Assembly (NCBI GenBank): GCA_903813345.2
Contig: CAIIXF020000001.1
Location: 9,773,598-9,837,597, forward strand
Reading direction: 5' to 3'
DNA: 64,000 nucleotides
Source: Owenia fusiformis
Lineage: Eukaryota; Annelida; Polychaeta; Sabellida; Oweniidae
Part shown: positions 35,789-49,700 of the stretch, piece after piece
How the letters are laid out: every line of letters starts with the position of its first letter
Position numbering within the stretch: position 1 is the stretch's first letter
Program-made: the position numbers and the translations under genes
Notes under the pieces: generated by a model
The model's database searches: none
The model's input: the letters and a program-made list of their open reading frames with translations, nothing else
Told to the model about the DNA's origin: nothing

Positions 35789-38700
35789 TTATTGAACACC
35801 TTCCAGTGTGTCTATTTCTCCTACATTGACACGATCTGGAGCCGCGTGAACAGAGAATCCCAAGATGCTTGGATCTAATTTTTGCATTTTTGACTTTTTC
35901 TTCTTATTTTTGACTGCCTTGTCATCATTATTGTTTTGTGTTTGACGGCCCTCATTAGGATTAACTGCAGGCGCTGGTCCCCACATGTTCTCCTGCAAAA
36001 TGCAAAGACTTGTTTTAATAATCTTATGCATTGATATGTCAGTATGTGGTAAATCATATAATGAGTCGTATACCTTGAATTGTACTCAATATACAGTGTG
36101 ATGATCTGGACAGAACAAATTCTATCTTTAGACATAATACATATAACAAACAAACCTCAAAGGCAGATTACAATATCCAGAAACTTGATATCATTACAAG
36201 GTGAATGCTCTAAGCTTTACTAATGTGCTTTTTGTGTAAATGTGCTCGTCTCTGTAGAACTACAGTAAAACCTGTGTAAGTGGAACTCCAATGGTAACTC
36301 AAAAATAATGTTCCATTTGTTACACTTGCAGAGGTTCATTTTACATTAAGATTTGGGTAACTGGACTTCATTGAAGTATTCAACTCATTGAAGTGTTCAA
36401 CTCATTGAAGTGTTCCACTTACAGAGGTGTCCCACTACAGTGGTGTTCCACTTAACAGGTTTTACTCTTCAAACAATTCTCAAAATTACTTATTCTTTTA
36501 ACATTATTTAAATTGTATAGATTCATTCCCGATTACTAACCTCACTCTGATTCCTCTCCTGGTTGCGGCACTGACTACGTTTCTCCAGGAACGCTGTTGC
36601 GAATGCCTGCGTGTCTCCAGTCTCACCCAGGTATGACTTCACATAATCGTGAACTTCATATGGAGAGTCCACATCTTGTAGAAATGCAACAAATGTGGGG
36701 ACTGTAAACAAAGAGAACATTTTATGATTTACATTTTTGCTTTCTATAACTGATAAAATACAATCCAAATTACTTATTAACTCCTACTTATTGCTCTATT
36801 TCGTCTATTTCCCAAATATTGAATAGTGAATGTAACGTTATATACGCTGTATTATATTGTAATTTGTTCACAACTCATTTGGACTTTGGAGTATATGTTC
36901 CATATTTTATGCATGTAATAATGGAAGACAGACCAAGACCCTTTTATATGCAATTAAACAATTACACATCAGAACCTGTTACTACTCAGTTATTCATCCT
37001 TAAACTTCTTGACGCAACAAGTAAAGTAGTCTTGCCTTGACCTGATCTAGCTTCCACTGAGCTAGAGGGTGGTGTGGTAACACACATCCTAGTCAAACTG
37101 GAGTTCATACACCAGATAGAGATAAAACACTCTTGCATGCTACCAGGTAAACAGGGCGTTTGGAACAGCCATGTACATAATACATGTAGGTACCTTATAT
37201 ACATCATAAAGACCTACTATCAACAGAAGCATTTAATCCTTTCAGAGCATTGTGGCACCATTGTGTGAAATCATCCTGGGGTGGGGACCGAGCCTGGAAT
37301 AACCTCTGCACCATTTCTTCCTCCTTCTTTGACCTTGAAGGCCCTTTAGACTTATTGCTGGTATTCACTGGCCCATTAGATGAATTACTCAATGACTGTA
37401 GACTCGGGAATCCAGTTTTTCTGAAAATTATTACGGTAGTGTGTTAAGCACATAATCACAATGCATGTATGACTTACTGCACTTAGCATACTGCACTTTT
37501 ACACCTAGCATTATTTGACTTCAAACAGAAGTGAAGGTTATCCACAAATGATAAACTCATTGCACTGAGTAGTTAATTTCCTTTGGAATAACAAAAAAAA
37601 ACATATGAGTTAAAAGTTTTCTTACAGGTGTTTTTATGAAAAATAGCATGCTCCATCAAGCTGGACAAATTCTTCGATGACAACCCATGCTTCTATGCAT
37701 TCCATTGTTTAAACATTAGTACTTACCCTGTATTATTTTTCTGCTGTTGACTACTATTGCTGACCTCCCAGAAGCCGCCAGCATTTGCTTTATTGGCCCC
37801 CCAAGCACCTTCACTGGCCCAAGTAGCTGCATTAGCTCCACTATTCCATGTAGCTGCTGCAGCTATAGACATCTGTGCCTGCAATGTCACAAAGTAACAA
37901 ATAACAAGTCAAACATAGAAATAAATTTCACTATACATTCATTTTTGTTAGGTTAATTTGACATGACAAAGTTTTTAAGGGTTGAATAGTCAGATTAATG
38001 CTTGCGAGCTTAATATACAGATTTACAGTAATTCACATATAAATATAATAGGACCTTATAGTTGTTGGAGACCCATTGCAGTTGTAATGTGCCAATGTAT
38101 GTTTGTTGAACTGGATGGTTGGGTGTAGCTTACCTTGTTAGCTTGGGCTTGTTGTTGCTGCTGCTTACGCTGGTGATCAGCTTGCAACTGGCGCGCCTGC
38201 TCCTCTTGTATCTCTAACAGGGACTTACCAGAGTTTGCCCTAGAATATATAAAAGTTTTAGTTGCTCAGATATGGATATGATAAATATCATATGAAATGT
38301 TATCAGTTTCAAAGATTGCATTTTCAAGTAAAATGATGTATTTTTTTATTAATTGAACAGCTATATTGAATATTCATTCTGGTGCAGAGATCTTATGCCA
38401 TATAATAAGGCATCAGCTTATAAAACTTGAACCAAATCCGTCAAATGGTATTTGAGCTATCACCCAGACAGACGAATGGATGGATGGCTTCTCTACATCT
38501 GTATTCAAACTTCATACAGTCGGATAATAAAGAATTAATTGATTTGTTTAGAGAATAAGAAGACATGCTTTCATATACATTTTAATGTAAGAACTTACTG
38601 CGCCTGTGCAGCTGCCCAAGACTTCTGCTGCTGGGCCTGTACTATTGCCTGGAGCTGCTGCCTCTGTATGTCTATCTGTCGCTGTCGCTGAAAGTAAATA

Positions 38701-41700
38701 ACATTTTGGAACATGAATGGGAAGACTATCTTACTACTACGAAACTATGCATTTACTGAAGTTAAATACTAATAATCAGAAAGGGTCTTACAATCTTGAT
38801 TTGCATAAGGGTTTTTTGGTGAAGTAATCAAAAGAAGCTTGTTACAGGATTCAATCCAATGTGTTGATTCCTTGAAAACAGAGCTCTGTTATGAAATCTT
38901 AATTTATGTTCTTATTGAAATCTAAATTTTCAGTGAGGTTCATTGGTATCGATAATGATCAGCTCAAGCCTGGCAGAACATTTTCTGACATCTAGCTGAT
39001 ATTTTTGTAATCTAAGTTCTCACCTCCTCCTGTTCATTCCTCTCTTTTTCCTCTTGCAGTTTCTGTATCTGTGCAAGTGAGAGAGCCTGACTGCCTGCAG
39101 GGGGAGACACTCCTTTGCCCCACTGGGCAGATGTAGGAAGCTGAAATATGCAACATAGAGACAATATTAGACACTGTCAATGAGGGAACCTGCCTGCAGG
39201 GGGAGACACTCCTTTGCCCCACTGGGCAGATGTAGGAAGCTGAAATATGCAACATATAGACAATATTAGACACTGTCAATGAGGGAACCTGTCCGCAGGG
39301 GGACAATTGTTGTGATTTACTGTTGATAACCCTCACATATCAAGTCAGCATCAAATCAAGCTTAACATGCTATCATGCAGAACCGAAGGGAATAATACGT
39401 AAACATAGAACAACCAATGAAAGCAACCCGTCTTGCAAAATGTTAATAATAAATGTTCTACTCACCTGTATGTTAGCTAACTGTTCTTGTTGCAGCCTTT
39501 GTAAGGCTTCTTGCTGCTGTTGCCTTTGTAATTCTTGAGCTTTTTGTATCTCCTACACAATACATAGCACTGTTAGTAAGTAATAACAAGCAGTGATGCA
39601 TCATAGCTACACATGTGAAGTATAGACAGGAATACCTGTCATATAAGCGCAATTGAAACTGCAGAACCAATGCTAAGGTTTGGAAATGACAAAATGGCAG
39701 TTTTCTAAACAACAAAACTTTGACTTTTTCAAGATTTTTCGGAACGATCGTATGCACTATATTCAAGACTTCAAGAGCTCTTTATGCTCCACCCATTGGG
39801 GTTCATATTGCATGGCTCCTCCTTGAGTGCTTTAGTTGGAATAATACCAAGGGGGATATTGTGCAATATTTTACCAACATTTATTTTACTTGTGATAGCC
39901 ATTTTGCATTTTAATAAAAAAAAAAATAGTGGAGAATCTGAACAGTGCAAAAGGAGTAACATGAAATGGACATGCTCAAGATTAGAATCAAATTGAAAAA
40001 CTAATCTTAAAACCATGCAATAAAGCACTGTATAGCACTGACCTTCCTGGGAATATTTACTTCAACCGAAACACAAATATTAGCATAAAGAATTGTCAAT
40101 ATGTATCAATGATATTGTGTTTTCAGTTCAGTTAAAGTGATAATTCCCAAGAAGTGAATATATTGGCCTCTGGTCCTATGGCGTTTCAATGTACAGTGTA
40201 CATGTATACTGCACCCACCTGGACTTGTCTCCTTTGTATTTCAAGCTGCCTTTGTTCCTCTTGTCTTCTCTGCATCTCAGCCTGTCTCTGCATCTCTTGC
40301 TTCCTTGCCATCTCCTCCTGTTGTTGCTGTTGCTGTCTCTGGAGTTCAATCCGCCTCATCTCCTCCTCTCTTTCCTGCCTGATACGCTCTTCCTCAAGCT
40401 TCCTTCTCTCTTCTTGCTTCTATAAACAGTCAATGTGTATACTTCACATGTGTAGCTATGATGCATCACTGCTTGTTATTACTTACTAATTTAAAGCCTA
40501 GAAATATCAAAACATATCCCACCACAGAGCAAGAAACACTATACACTTAGATAATCATAATATTGATAAGATGTGAATATATTCTGTTTATGAAACTGAA
40601 AGGTCTGCTGTATATTCTTGAACAAAGGACTCCAAAGGAGCTAGAATGGTGTTTACCTGTTGTTCAATGAGGTGTTGTCTCTCAGCCTCTTGTCTCTGGG
40701 CCTCCTCTAATCTCCTTCTCTCCTCTTCTTGTCTTCTTGCATTCTCTTGCCTCTCTTCCTCTTCCTGCACATACAACACATTATGATGGATTTATATTTC
40801 ATTCTAATTGCAAGTCTCAGCATTACTAGAGAATCTAACTTTCCCATCTTGATACCATGTAAACTTAGGCGGACATGATATGTACTAAATCTCTTTTATT
40901 TCAATTTTTGATGATGGGCGATCATATCTGTGCCACATTTTGAATGTTGACTAGTTTTAGGTTTAACTGAGGTTCGGCAAAATCACTTGTTTCTAAAATA
41001 TTTTAGAAATTTGAAGATTTACCTTTTGAGCTTTGTCTCTTTCAAGTCTTCTCATTTCTTCAGTATTTTGTGACTTGGTTGGATTCAGATCCCAGACACT
41101 GTTAGGTTGTGACCATGCCGCTCCTGGAGATCATGGCATAATACATTCACAATATTTCAATATTATAACACTTTAAAATGCCTTAAACTTCACACTAATT
41201 AAATAGAGTAAACCACAGCTGTTTTTGTAATCTAATCCTCAGTCAAGATTTAACATGATTTATATTTTTTCTTTAACAATTGTTTATTCTAAGTCACTCA
41301 CTGATTGTCGCCTTGAATGCCCAATAGTAAACATACAGACAACTTTCATAGAGAAGAAGAGAAGTCAGAAGAGTACCACCATGAGTTACATAGAGGGTGT
41401 ACTAGATATAGTATAAAGAGCCTAACCTGATGTTGGTGGGTTCTGCCAGTTGTTTGCATTGTTTTCCTCCAAAGAGGGTTGGGACAGGGAGCGCTGGAAT
41501 GCAGGGTGGTCAGGATCTGCAGGCTGAGACACTGACCTCTGGAGGCCTGGGTGATCAACAGATCTGAAACACATACATTGCAAATAACACATTACACATT
41601 ACAATGCAAAAAGATGCAAACAAAAAGTAAAACTGGTTATTTCAAAGATCTCTCGTGGTAATGCAAACAAGGCACTGACATGTTAAATGTCACCACCTGC

Positions 41701-43728
41701 CATTTGTTACAGATGCTGAACACCAACTGCCGAATGCCAACAACCAAATGCTGACAATCAACCGCCAAACACAATCCACAAAAAGTAGGAGACTATAACA
41801 ATATGTCCCCATTTCTATTGGTGACATAATCAAATGACAGTATGAACTATTATGTTGAGCGCTAAATCCATGAATAAACTGTTATTATTGTAACACACAG
41901 TAGAACCCACCTTGGTGAGACTTTTTGTGGCTGTGGTTTACCCGTATTATTCTGAGGAGTTTGCTGGGCTGCCTGTGGTAGCAGACCTGTCTGCTGTTTC
42001 AGGAGCAACTGCAGAGCCAGCTGCTGTTGTTGCTGAGGGTTCAGCTTGGCAAACGCCTCCTGTTGGCCCAACTGTTGAAGTAATGCCTGCATCTGGAGTT
42101 GCCTGTAAGTACACAAGAAAACTAGGCATTAACATCCAAAATGTCACCTCTTGCCATTTGCTACCGACACCAACTTACATAATAATAATTATAAAATTTA
42201 AGGGAAAATATACATACAAATATTGACTGTATCTGGTTGTCCAGCAGTACAGGATCCTATCAAGCTCCTCTTTGATTTATAGAAATGACTGATGTGCAAC
42301 TATATATGGTTGGTTGATGGGAGTTTCATGGGAGGAAATTACATCAAACAACACTAAGTCCATGTCACAATAATTGATGTTGTATGCCATTGGATACATA
42401 TTGATTCGATATACTGTTACAGTAATCTCATACAATACAGTGCAAATAAGTTCATGTATCTGTACAGGTATATCAATATCAGAGATTAGGAAGAGCCTTT
42501 AACCCAACTGTATCTGCATTGCATATTGCTTTTTTGCTGTGTATACAAACATTGAATCAATAATTATTTGTCAAGCACCTTTAAATCACACATGTACTCC
42601 GACAAAACAAAAGGAGTATTCTTCATTAGTCTAGAATAACAATGTTCACAATGACATCTAAATTATCATTAGTCCGTACTGTGCATGCATATGTACATGT
42701 ATATCAAGATTGAAAATCTGCATGTAGCATATTGCCATGTATACAAATAAACAATGAAAGGTCAGTATAACATTGTATGTCATGTCATTCATTACAGCTG
42801 ACAAAGTGGAAGTAATATACATCGCCTGATCGATTTGTGCAGACCCAGGCGATGTCAGACAGTGTCACTCATTGCACAGTGTCAAGTAGGCAAAATAGAT
42901 ATGTTTTTCATAATTTGATGCAAATGAAGTCGTGAAACCTGTAAAATTGAACACCTCTAGAAGTGGAACACCTCTGCTAGTGGAACACCTCTGCTAGTGG
43001 AACACTTTTCAGGGTCCCAAGTCCAACTGACTTAATGACACCTCCAAAGTGCAACACTTTTAAGAGGTACCAAAGGTGTTCCAATGTTTAACTGTACAGG
43101 AATAGAAAGGGAGTTTTTACCCCTCTCTGTTACATTTTAATGTGTTTTGAATTAGTCTGAACTGATTACCCAGTAGCGTTTTATATGACACCCATTTTGA
43201 GAGGTGGAAAAAGTCATTCACCTGTCTGTATTTTTTAAAACATGCTAGTGCATTGCAGGACAACACAATCTACAAGCGACAAACCAGAATATTGATCCAC
43301 CTTTCCAATGAATTTATAAATCACTTGTGAACATTATACAGACTGAACGTGCAGAATATATTGTACAGATAACACAAGCTTTGGGGAAGGTATGGTGTAG
43401 GTGTATATATTCAAATATTCAAACATACTTTCGGAATGTACATCCAATGGTAGAACTCTATCTGGTATTTATAAATGAAAGGGGAATCATATAAAGCAAA
43501 AAGTTTTTTTTGAAGTACCTACCTCATTAGGGCTTGTTGTTGTATGAGCTGCTGTTGCATGAGATATTGTTGCTGCAGGGCCCTCACTTGGTCTGGAGTG
43601 ACAGCTGAGGGTGTGGGGCCACTGGGGGCAGCCACAGATGTTGGGGCGGTCTGTTGCTGGGGTTGTTGTTGTTGCTGCTGCACCGGGTCGGGTTGGTCCT
43701 TACTGTCAGCCTCAGTATTAGGATTATT
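35789..43728 (-). CDS. GIGYF2: GIGYF exons 13-26: Q-rich, coiled-coil and conserved C-terminus
   Basis: Exons 13-14 are glutamine-rich. Exon 15 has RSVSQP and RSLSQPS repeats; exon 16 AAWSQPNSVWDLNP resembles human SVWDLP. Exons 17-22 form a long E/R/Q helix (EEERQENARRQEEERRRLEE, MRRIELQRQQQQQQEEMARK) typical of the family. Exon 23 is WNSGANAATWASEGAWGANK. Exons 24-25 encode EEMVQRLFQARSPPQDDFTQ, WCHNALKGLNASVDIPTFVA and FLQDVDSPYEVHDYVKSYLG, closely matching human. The last exon ends KLDPSILGFSVHAAPDRVNV GEIDTLEGVQ, then TAA at 35791-35789. Confidence 0.93.
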
Positions 43729-46700
43729 CTAAAATAAAAATGTAAAAGATCTTTAAAGTTCAGATTTTATCATGATTGATTAAATCAAAAAATGACGAAG
43801 GGAATTCAAAAATAAACAAACCTTTTTTGAAAAATTTATGTCTCGCTACAGATACTGTAATGCAGGCTATAATGCTCCCGTGACTAGCATAATTTACAAG
43901 TGTGCACAGATACAGAGAAGAAAATTTGATCTACAGAATTTGTTCTTGCACCCTTAGGTGCTATGATAATGTGATCAGTGTTTATTATTTGTTGGAGATA
44001 TTAAAAGGCTACTCACAAGTAAAGGTGGAGGTGGCGGACCAGGAAGGAAGGGTACTCGATTCCAACGTTTTATAAGTTCCCCTTAAACACAAAAGACGAA
44101 ACTGCTACAGAATACAACATACATGTTACATATTTGAATGTATATATTTCTAGAAGGCATGCAACTTGAAATATAGGTTTTTAAGAAAATCACAAGTGAC
44201 AACTGAAATGTCCATTTGAGCAATTACAACATGATTGCGCTTCCACTGTTGTACAAACGTTTAAAATAGGATTATAAAATTAAAACAAATGAAGTCAAAG
44301 ATTTTCTTCTATATGTCTAGCATTTGTGTATAATTAGGTGACAAACATATTCCCTTGGAGATCAGACATCTATACAATTGGTAAGGTAGACATTTATCTT
44401 ACCTAGTGGTTGGAATCGTTCATCACAGCCTCGTTTGATTAGCAGATTCATTGTAAAATAACCCGCACTAAACCATTCAGCCATCTCATCACTGGTGAAT
44501 GGTCCTAAAATATGACAATTAAATAAATATGTATGCATCATTGTAATTATCTTCAAGGAGTGGAGCTCATGAAAGTTTGTTGCTTGATTTGATATTATTT
44601 GTTACATAAAAGGTGTTCTCGGCAATACTGAGTAGTATTACATACATAGCGAAGCATTTGTATGGAAGTCAATGGGAAAGTAAGCAGGCTGGGCTATATC
44701 CACAGAGGTTATGTCACTATGACGTTCTTGCCCAAATATAGAGCCTCCCAAGATCGGCCTATATTGGGAGGGGGAGAACTCAGGCATACTTCACATCATA
44801 GTGACATATTTTTCACATCATAGTGACATATTTTTCACATCATCACGCCCGGTGATCGTGAAAATGGGACGGAAGGGGGGGAGCAAGCAATTTCTGGTAG
44901 AAAAATGAACAAATCTGCAAAAATTATTTTTTCAAGAAAAGGTTTATGATTTAATTGCTAAACGAATAGGCGCACGGTATGGTAAAATATGTCACGTATT
45001 CTACGAATTTTTTTTAGCCGATTCTATTCTTAGGTATAAGATCTATTAAAAAAGGCGCAACGCCGCCAACGTGCAAAAGTCAATGTTTTTGCTTTAAATC
45101 AAGCATCAACGGTCTACACAACCTGCAATAAATATTTGTAAGTGACATTATCATTATAAAATTAATGACCTTAATGACATTACAAAATACGTTTCCATAT
45201 GTTGTATAAAAAATAATCGAAAATAATTAAAATGGGACGGAGGGGGGAGGGGACGGAGGGGGAGCAATATGTCTATAAGTTATGATATGAGATGTTACTT
45301 GATACTTTATATCCAGATTTTCCCATTATCTCCTCAATTACAAAGGGTCAGGAATTGATAACATGTTGTACTTGTTAGGTTTAGTTAGAGGGGTCAAATT
45401 AAGGTTGGCAAAATATTCCAGGAGACTGTTTATCTATAAATGTTTACCTGTCTTAATGTTTTTACTTGCTGATTTGTAGGCATATCATACACAGCACATC
45501 ACACTTTGGACATGTAAGTTTCAGCGAAAATGTAAGTTATTCACAGCGAAGTAACAATCTACTTGATATTAATTATGCGATATATTTTAATTATGCAGAA
45601 TTGAATAAATACAAGAAGCTCACGCGTCTCCAACTCACGACCTGATGGTTATGACGTCTTTGTCTAGCTGAGATTCTGGCGCTGTAGACTGCTCGGCCAA
45701 CTGGCAATGCCAAAAAAAACATGTTCCATCAGCCGATCTGACTAGAGAATTTACACTTAATAGTCTGCTAGGAAGGTTCCCAGTCAATGTGCCACATTCA
45801 TGCCATGGGTGCAACCCCTATTACGCCAAAGAAGCGTAACAAGTCATTTTTTGAAAATGAAATAAAAATTTGTTAATTATTTGAAAATTGTTTTGTGTGC
45901 TTATTAAATCAGTAAGCCATATCTCATCCGGTTTCCATTGGGACAGGCTCAAATCGTTCTGATATCAATGTTTTTGCATGCTCAAGATTCTCTATTTTGA
46001 AGAAATACAAATGCATTGTCAATGTATGTTAATAATTTCACTGTCCACATAATTTTAAATCTAAGCAATATAGTTTCTATATGCATGGATTGTCGCTTGG
46101 TGCTATGGTCTCTCATCATGTCGTATAGACATTTTGCTCCCCCCCTCCGTCCCCTCCCCCCTCCGTCCCATTTTAATTATTTTCGATTATTTTTTATACA
46201 ACGTATGGAAACGTATATTGTAAAGTCATTAATTTTATGATGATAATGTCACTTACAAATATTTATTGCAGGTTGTGTAGACCGTTCCATTTTCACGATC
46301 ACCGGGCGTGATCATAGTGACATAACCTCTAAAGTCTAAATGCATGAATGTAACACATATTACCAGTGCGCGAAATAGACGTCCGACATCGGCCATTGGC
46401 CTGACAAAATTATAGATGGCTTGTTTTGATAAAAACACCCAGACATTTTGGCCTGCCAGACATTTGTGGCATTCGTTAGATTGCCCATGAATAGAACCCA
46501 CATTTCAGTCCGGAAATCCTCTGAATTCCCCGCGATTTCGGCTTATTCCATGACTTTTGTTGAAGATTTAAAAAATTTCAAATATTTTTGTTTTCATACT
46601 GAAGCCCAAGATATAACGTGACTTTTGATTGGCTGTTGTTGTTTGTTGAAATTACGGTGATTTTGATTGGCTATGGATGACTCATTTCTTCATCGTCGTT

Positions 46701-49700
46701 CGCAAATCGAGTGCATTATCAGTATGCCGGATGTAGAAAAGAAATTGAAAAATCGAGCCGGCATCTAAGTCCAAAAAGTCGGCAGTTTGGAAGTATTTTG
46801 GGACTCCGATATCACAAGGTAAACGAATTGGTGATAGTTCACCATGCAGACTATGTGAAATGCCGATCACATTCACGGCAGATGCTTTATATTCGATTTT
46901 AATTGACGTATTTCTGAATATGATTTTGAAAAGTGAAACTGAAAGTGAAACTGTCATCATCAGACATTGTATCATTTTTAATGTTCTGTCCCGTCCTGTC
47001 TCGAAAGTATCGTGTCCCGAGACCATTTGTACCATTCCGTACCGTACCGAAATTTATTTGGACCGTGACACCTCTAATATATACCTTGAATTTTAGTCTG
47101 TTAGTGGAGTCTGTGTACATAGTATGTGTTTTTGAATACCTTGAAGCTTCTGAGAGCAATTCTAAACCGACCAAAATCAGTACAATTTAGTTTGATCAAT
47201 ATGTACATGTTCCTCATGTTTTTGTAAGGTGAATCTAGGGGGGAATCAACACACCCAGGCTGTTGGTTAAGTCATCAAGTACAGTATAGTGAATGATACA
47301 TGACATGCAATGGAATTAGTTTTACTTTGTTAATATTGTACTAAACTAAATCTCATTTTAGAGTGGTTGTGGAGAAATATGGAAAATGAAATTTTTGGCC
47401 AGAGAAGTAAGAAACAGGCTGCAAAAAATTGGCCTGAGAAAAAATGATATGGCTGGTTAAAATCTGGCTGGCCTGCCAAAATGTCTAGGTTAAAAAAATC
47501 CTTATTTCACGCACTGATTACATATCCAAATACCTTGGAGATCTTGTTGAGGGTCCTTATAGAACCATTTCTTAGCATCTTCATGGGCTAAAGGCACTGC
47601 TCCATTCTCTATCTGTGCTTTTTTATCTGATTTCTCGTCCTCCTGAAAATGGACATTTAGTTAGTAAAATACTTCAAAATTGTACATTCAATGATGTAAC
47701 TAACCGTTTTAATTAGGGCCTTTCTTTATGGCCATGTTACAAACGTATAATAAAATAAAAAATACCTCTGCTGTCCAAGTGGCTACAAGATTCTCAGCTG
47801 CCTCTTCGAGATGATGGAAATCAGCCTCAGACATTGATATATTCTGATCCACATCATCATTAGCCCCTCCATCCTTACTAATCCCTTCTCCTGGCACAAT
47901 ACCATTTGACTTAGAAGATTCATTGACAACAGGTTGGACATCTTGAGGAGCAACCCTATCACATGTTTCAGTGTCCACAGATTTTTCCTCAATTTTATTT
48001 TGCACCTTTTTATTTGTAGTCTTTTTAGTTTTACCCACTGGTTCCTTATCTTTATTTATATTGTCTTTGGCTATCTCAGGGGTGGGGGATACAGAGATTT
48101 TCTCTTGCTTGGCAATGTCAGATTTACTAACTGGTTTCTTAAGTTTATCAGTTTTGGTTGGACCAGAGTTTTTATTTTTATTGTTTTTGTTAGTAGATTC
48201 CTCTTGTTGTTGTTGCTGCTGTTCCTCTTTGTCTTTCTCTGGTGATTTAGATACAGACTGAAAGTGAACAAGACACACAGTGATAAATATCGCACTTTGA
48301 AGAGCAAACTGGCCACCATGCAATTTACCCAGCATGGCCAAAACCTAATCAGACCTTGGCACTAGTCTGCTCTTGCATCTGTAAACATTTCAAGTTGACA
48401 AGGTTAGCGGTTTTCCTGCAATTTTGATGACAAGAATTTATTTGTAGTCTTGAACTTTGGGAAAATTTAGATAACATTGTTTGTGACCTAATTTGATGAC
48501 CTTCGACCTCGAAAATTTCACTTTTTCAGACCTCAGTAGGTCTTTTGTAATTAAGCTGACCTAAATTTAAATCCAAAATATCAATTTAGAAAATCAAATT
48601 TTTGACCTTTTCAAGGTCACTGAAGGTGAACGAAAGGTCAAATCTGAAATCTAAGGTCAGATTTGAACTTCTGAGAACTTGTAGATGTTTTTAAAAAAAA
48701 ATTTGGTCAATTTGGAGCAAGTTGAAAAATTCAAAATGGCCGCCAAATTGAAAAATTCAAAATGGCCACCATGTAATTCAGCCAGCATACCAAAAACCTA
48801 ATCAGATCTTGGCAATAGTCTGCTCTTGCATCTGTAAAAATTTCAAGTTGAACGGATAAGTGGTTTTCCTGGAATTTTGATGACAAGATTTTTTGAAAAA
48901 TTCAAAATGGCCGCCACGTAGTTTACCCAGCATGCCCTAAACCTAATCAGATGTTGGCACTAGTCTGCTATTCCATGTGTGAAAATTTCAAGTTGAACAG
49001 GTTAGCGGTTTTCTTGGAATTTTGATGACAAGAATTGATTTGTAGTCTCAAACTTTGAGAAACTTGGATAACATCATTTGTGACCTAGTTTAATGACCTT
49101 GACCTTCGACCTTGAAAATTTCACTTTTTCAGACCTCAGTAGGTCTTTTGTAATTAAGCTGACCTAAATTTAAATCCAAAATATCAATTTAGAAAATCAA
49201 CTTTTTGACCTTTTCAAGGTCACTGAAGGTGAATGAAAGGTCAAATCTGTGACCTAGTTTAATGACCTTGACCTTCGACCTTGAAAATTTCACTTTTTCA
49301 GACCTCAGTTGGTGTTTTGTAATAAAGCTGACCTAAATTTAAATCCAAAATATAAATTTAGACAAGAACACAAATGTGTACAAAATGTCCCCACCAATGG
49401 GTGATCCCATCAAATGGTTATCCTGAAAATGAGTAGACAAGACTTTACCAACACAATTTTAATTGATCCACGACACACAGTTAACTAGAAAACATGTAAA
49501 CAAGACTTTACAGACAAGATTTTAGGATGGAAAATCCAAAATGGCTGCCTTGACATTTACCCAGAATGTCAAAAAACTAATCTGTTCCTAGATTTTCATA
49601 CTAAGAATCATCCCTGAAAATATGACATTGATCTACCAAATGGTTCACCTGAAAACGCGTAGACAAGACTTTACAGACAAGATTTTAGGACAGAAAATCC

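Noticed and set aside
39034-39336. 100-codon minus-strand frame with a repeated SASYICPVGQRSVSP phrase
   Set aside because: Wrong frame of exon 20 repeated by the 99-bp duplication. The true frame is LPTSAQWGKGVSPPAG, which matches the GIGYF family.
45618-45710. Functional tRNA-Leu gene
   Set aside because: The A box is good, but the B box is diverged and the acceptor stem does not pair, so only a tRNA-derived repeat or pseudogene is supported.
46682-47035. 117-codon minus-strand frame
   Set aside because: Lies inside the ATTAC-flanked element, overlaps frames on the other strand, and shows no transposase motif.
47709-48341. A single 210-codon open frame starting MAMLGKLHGGQ
   Set aside because: Its middle is GIGYF exon 9 (48257-47766). 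The first 28 residues are intron and transposon end upstream of a clear acceptor, and the tail is intron after a clear donor, so it is not an independent gene.
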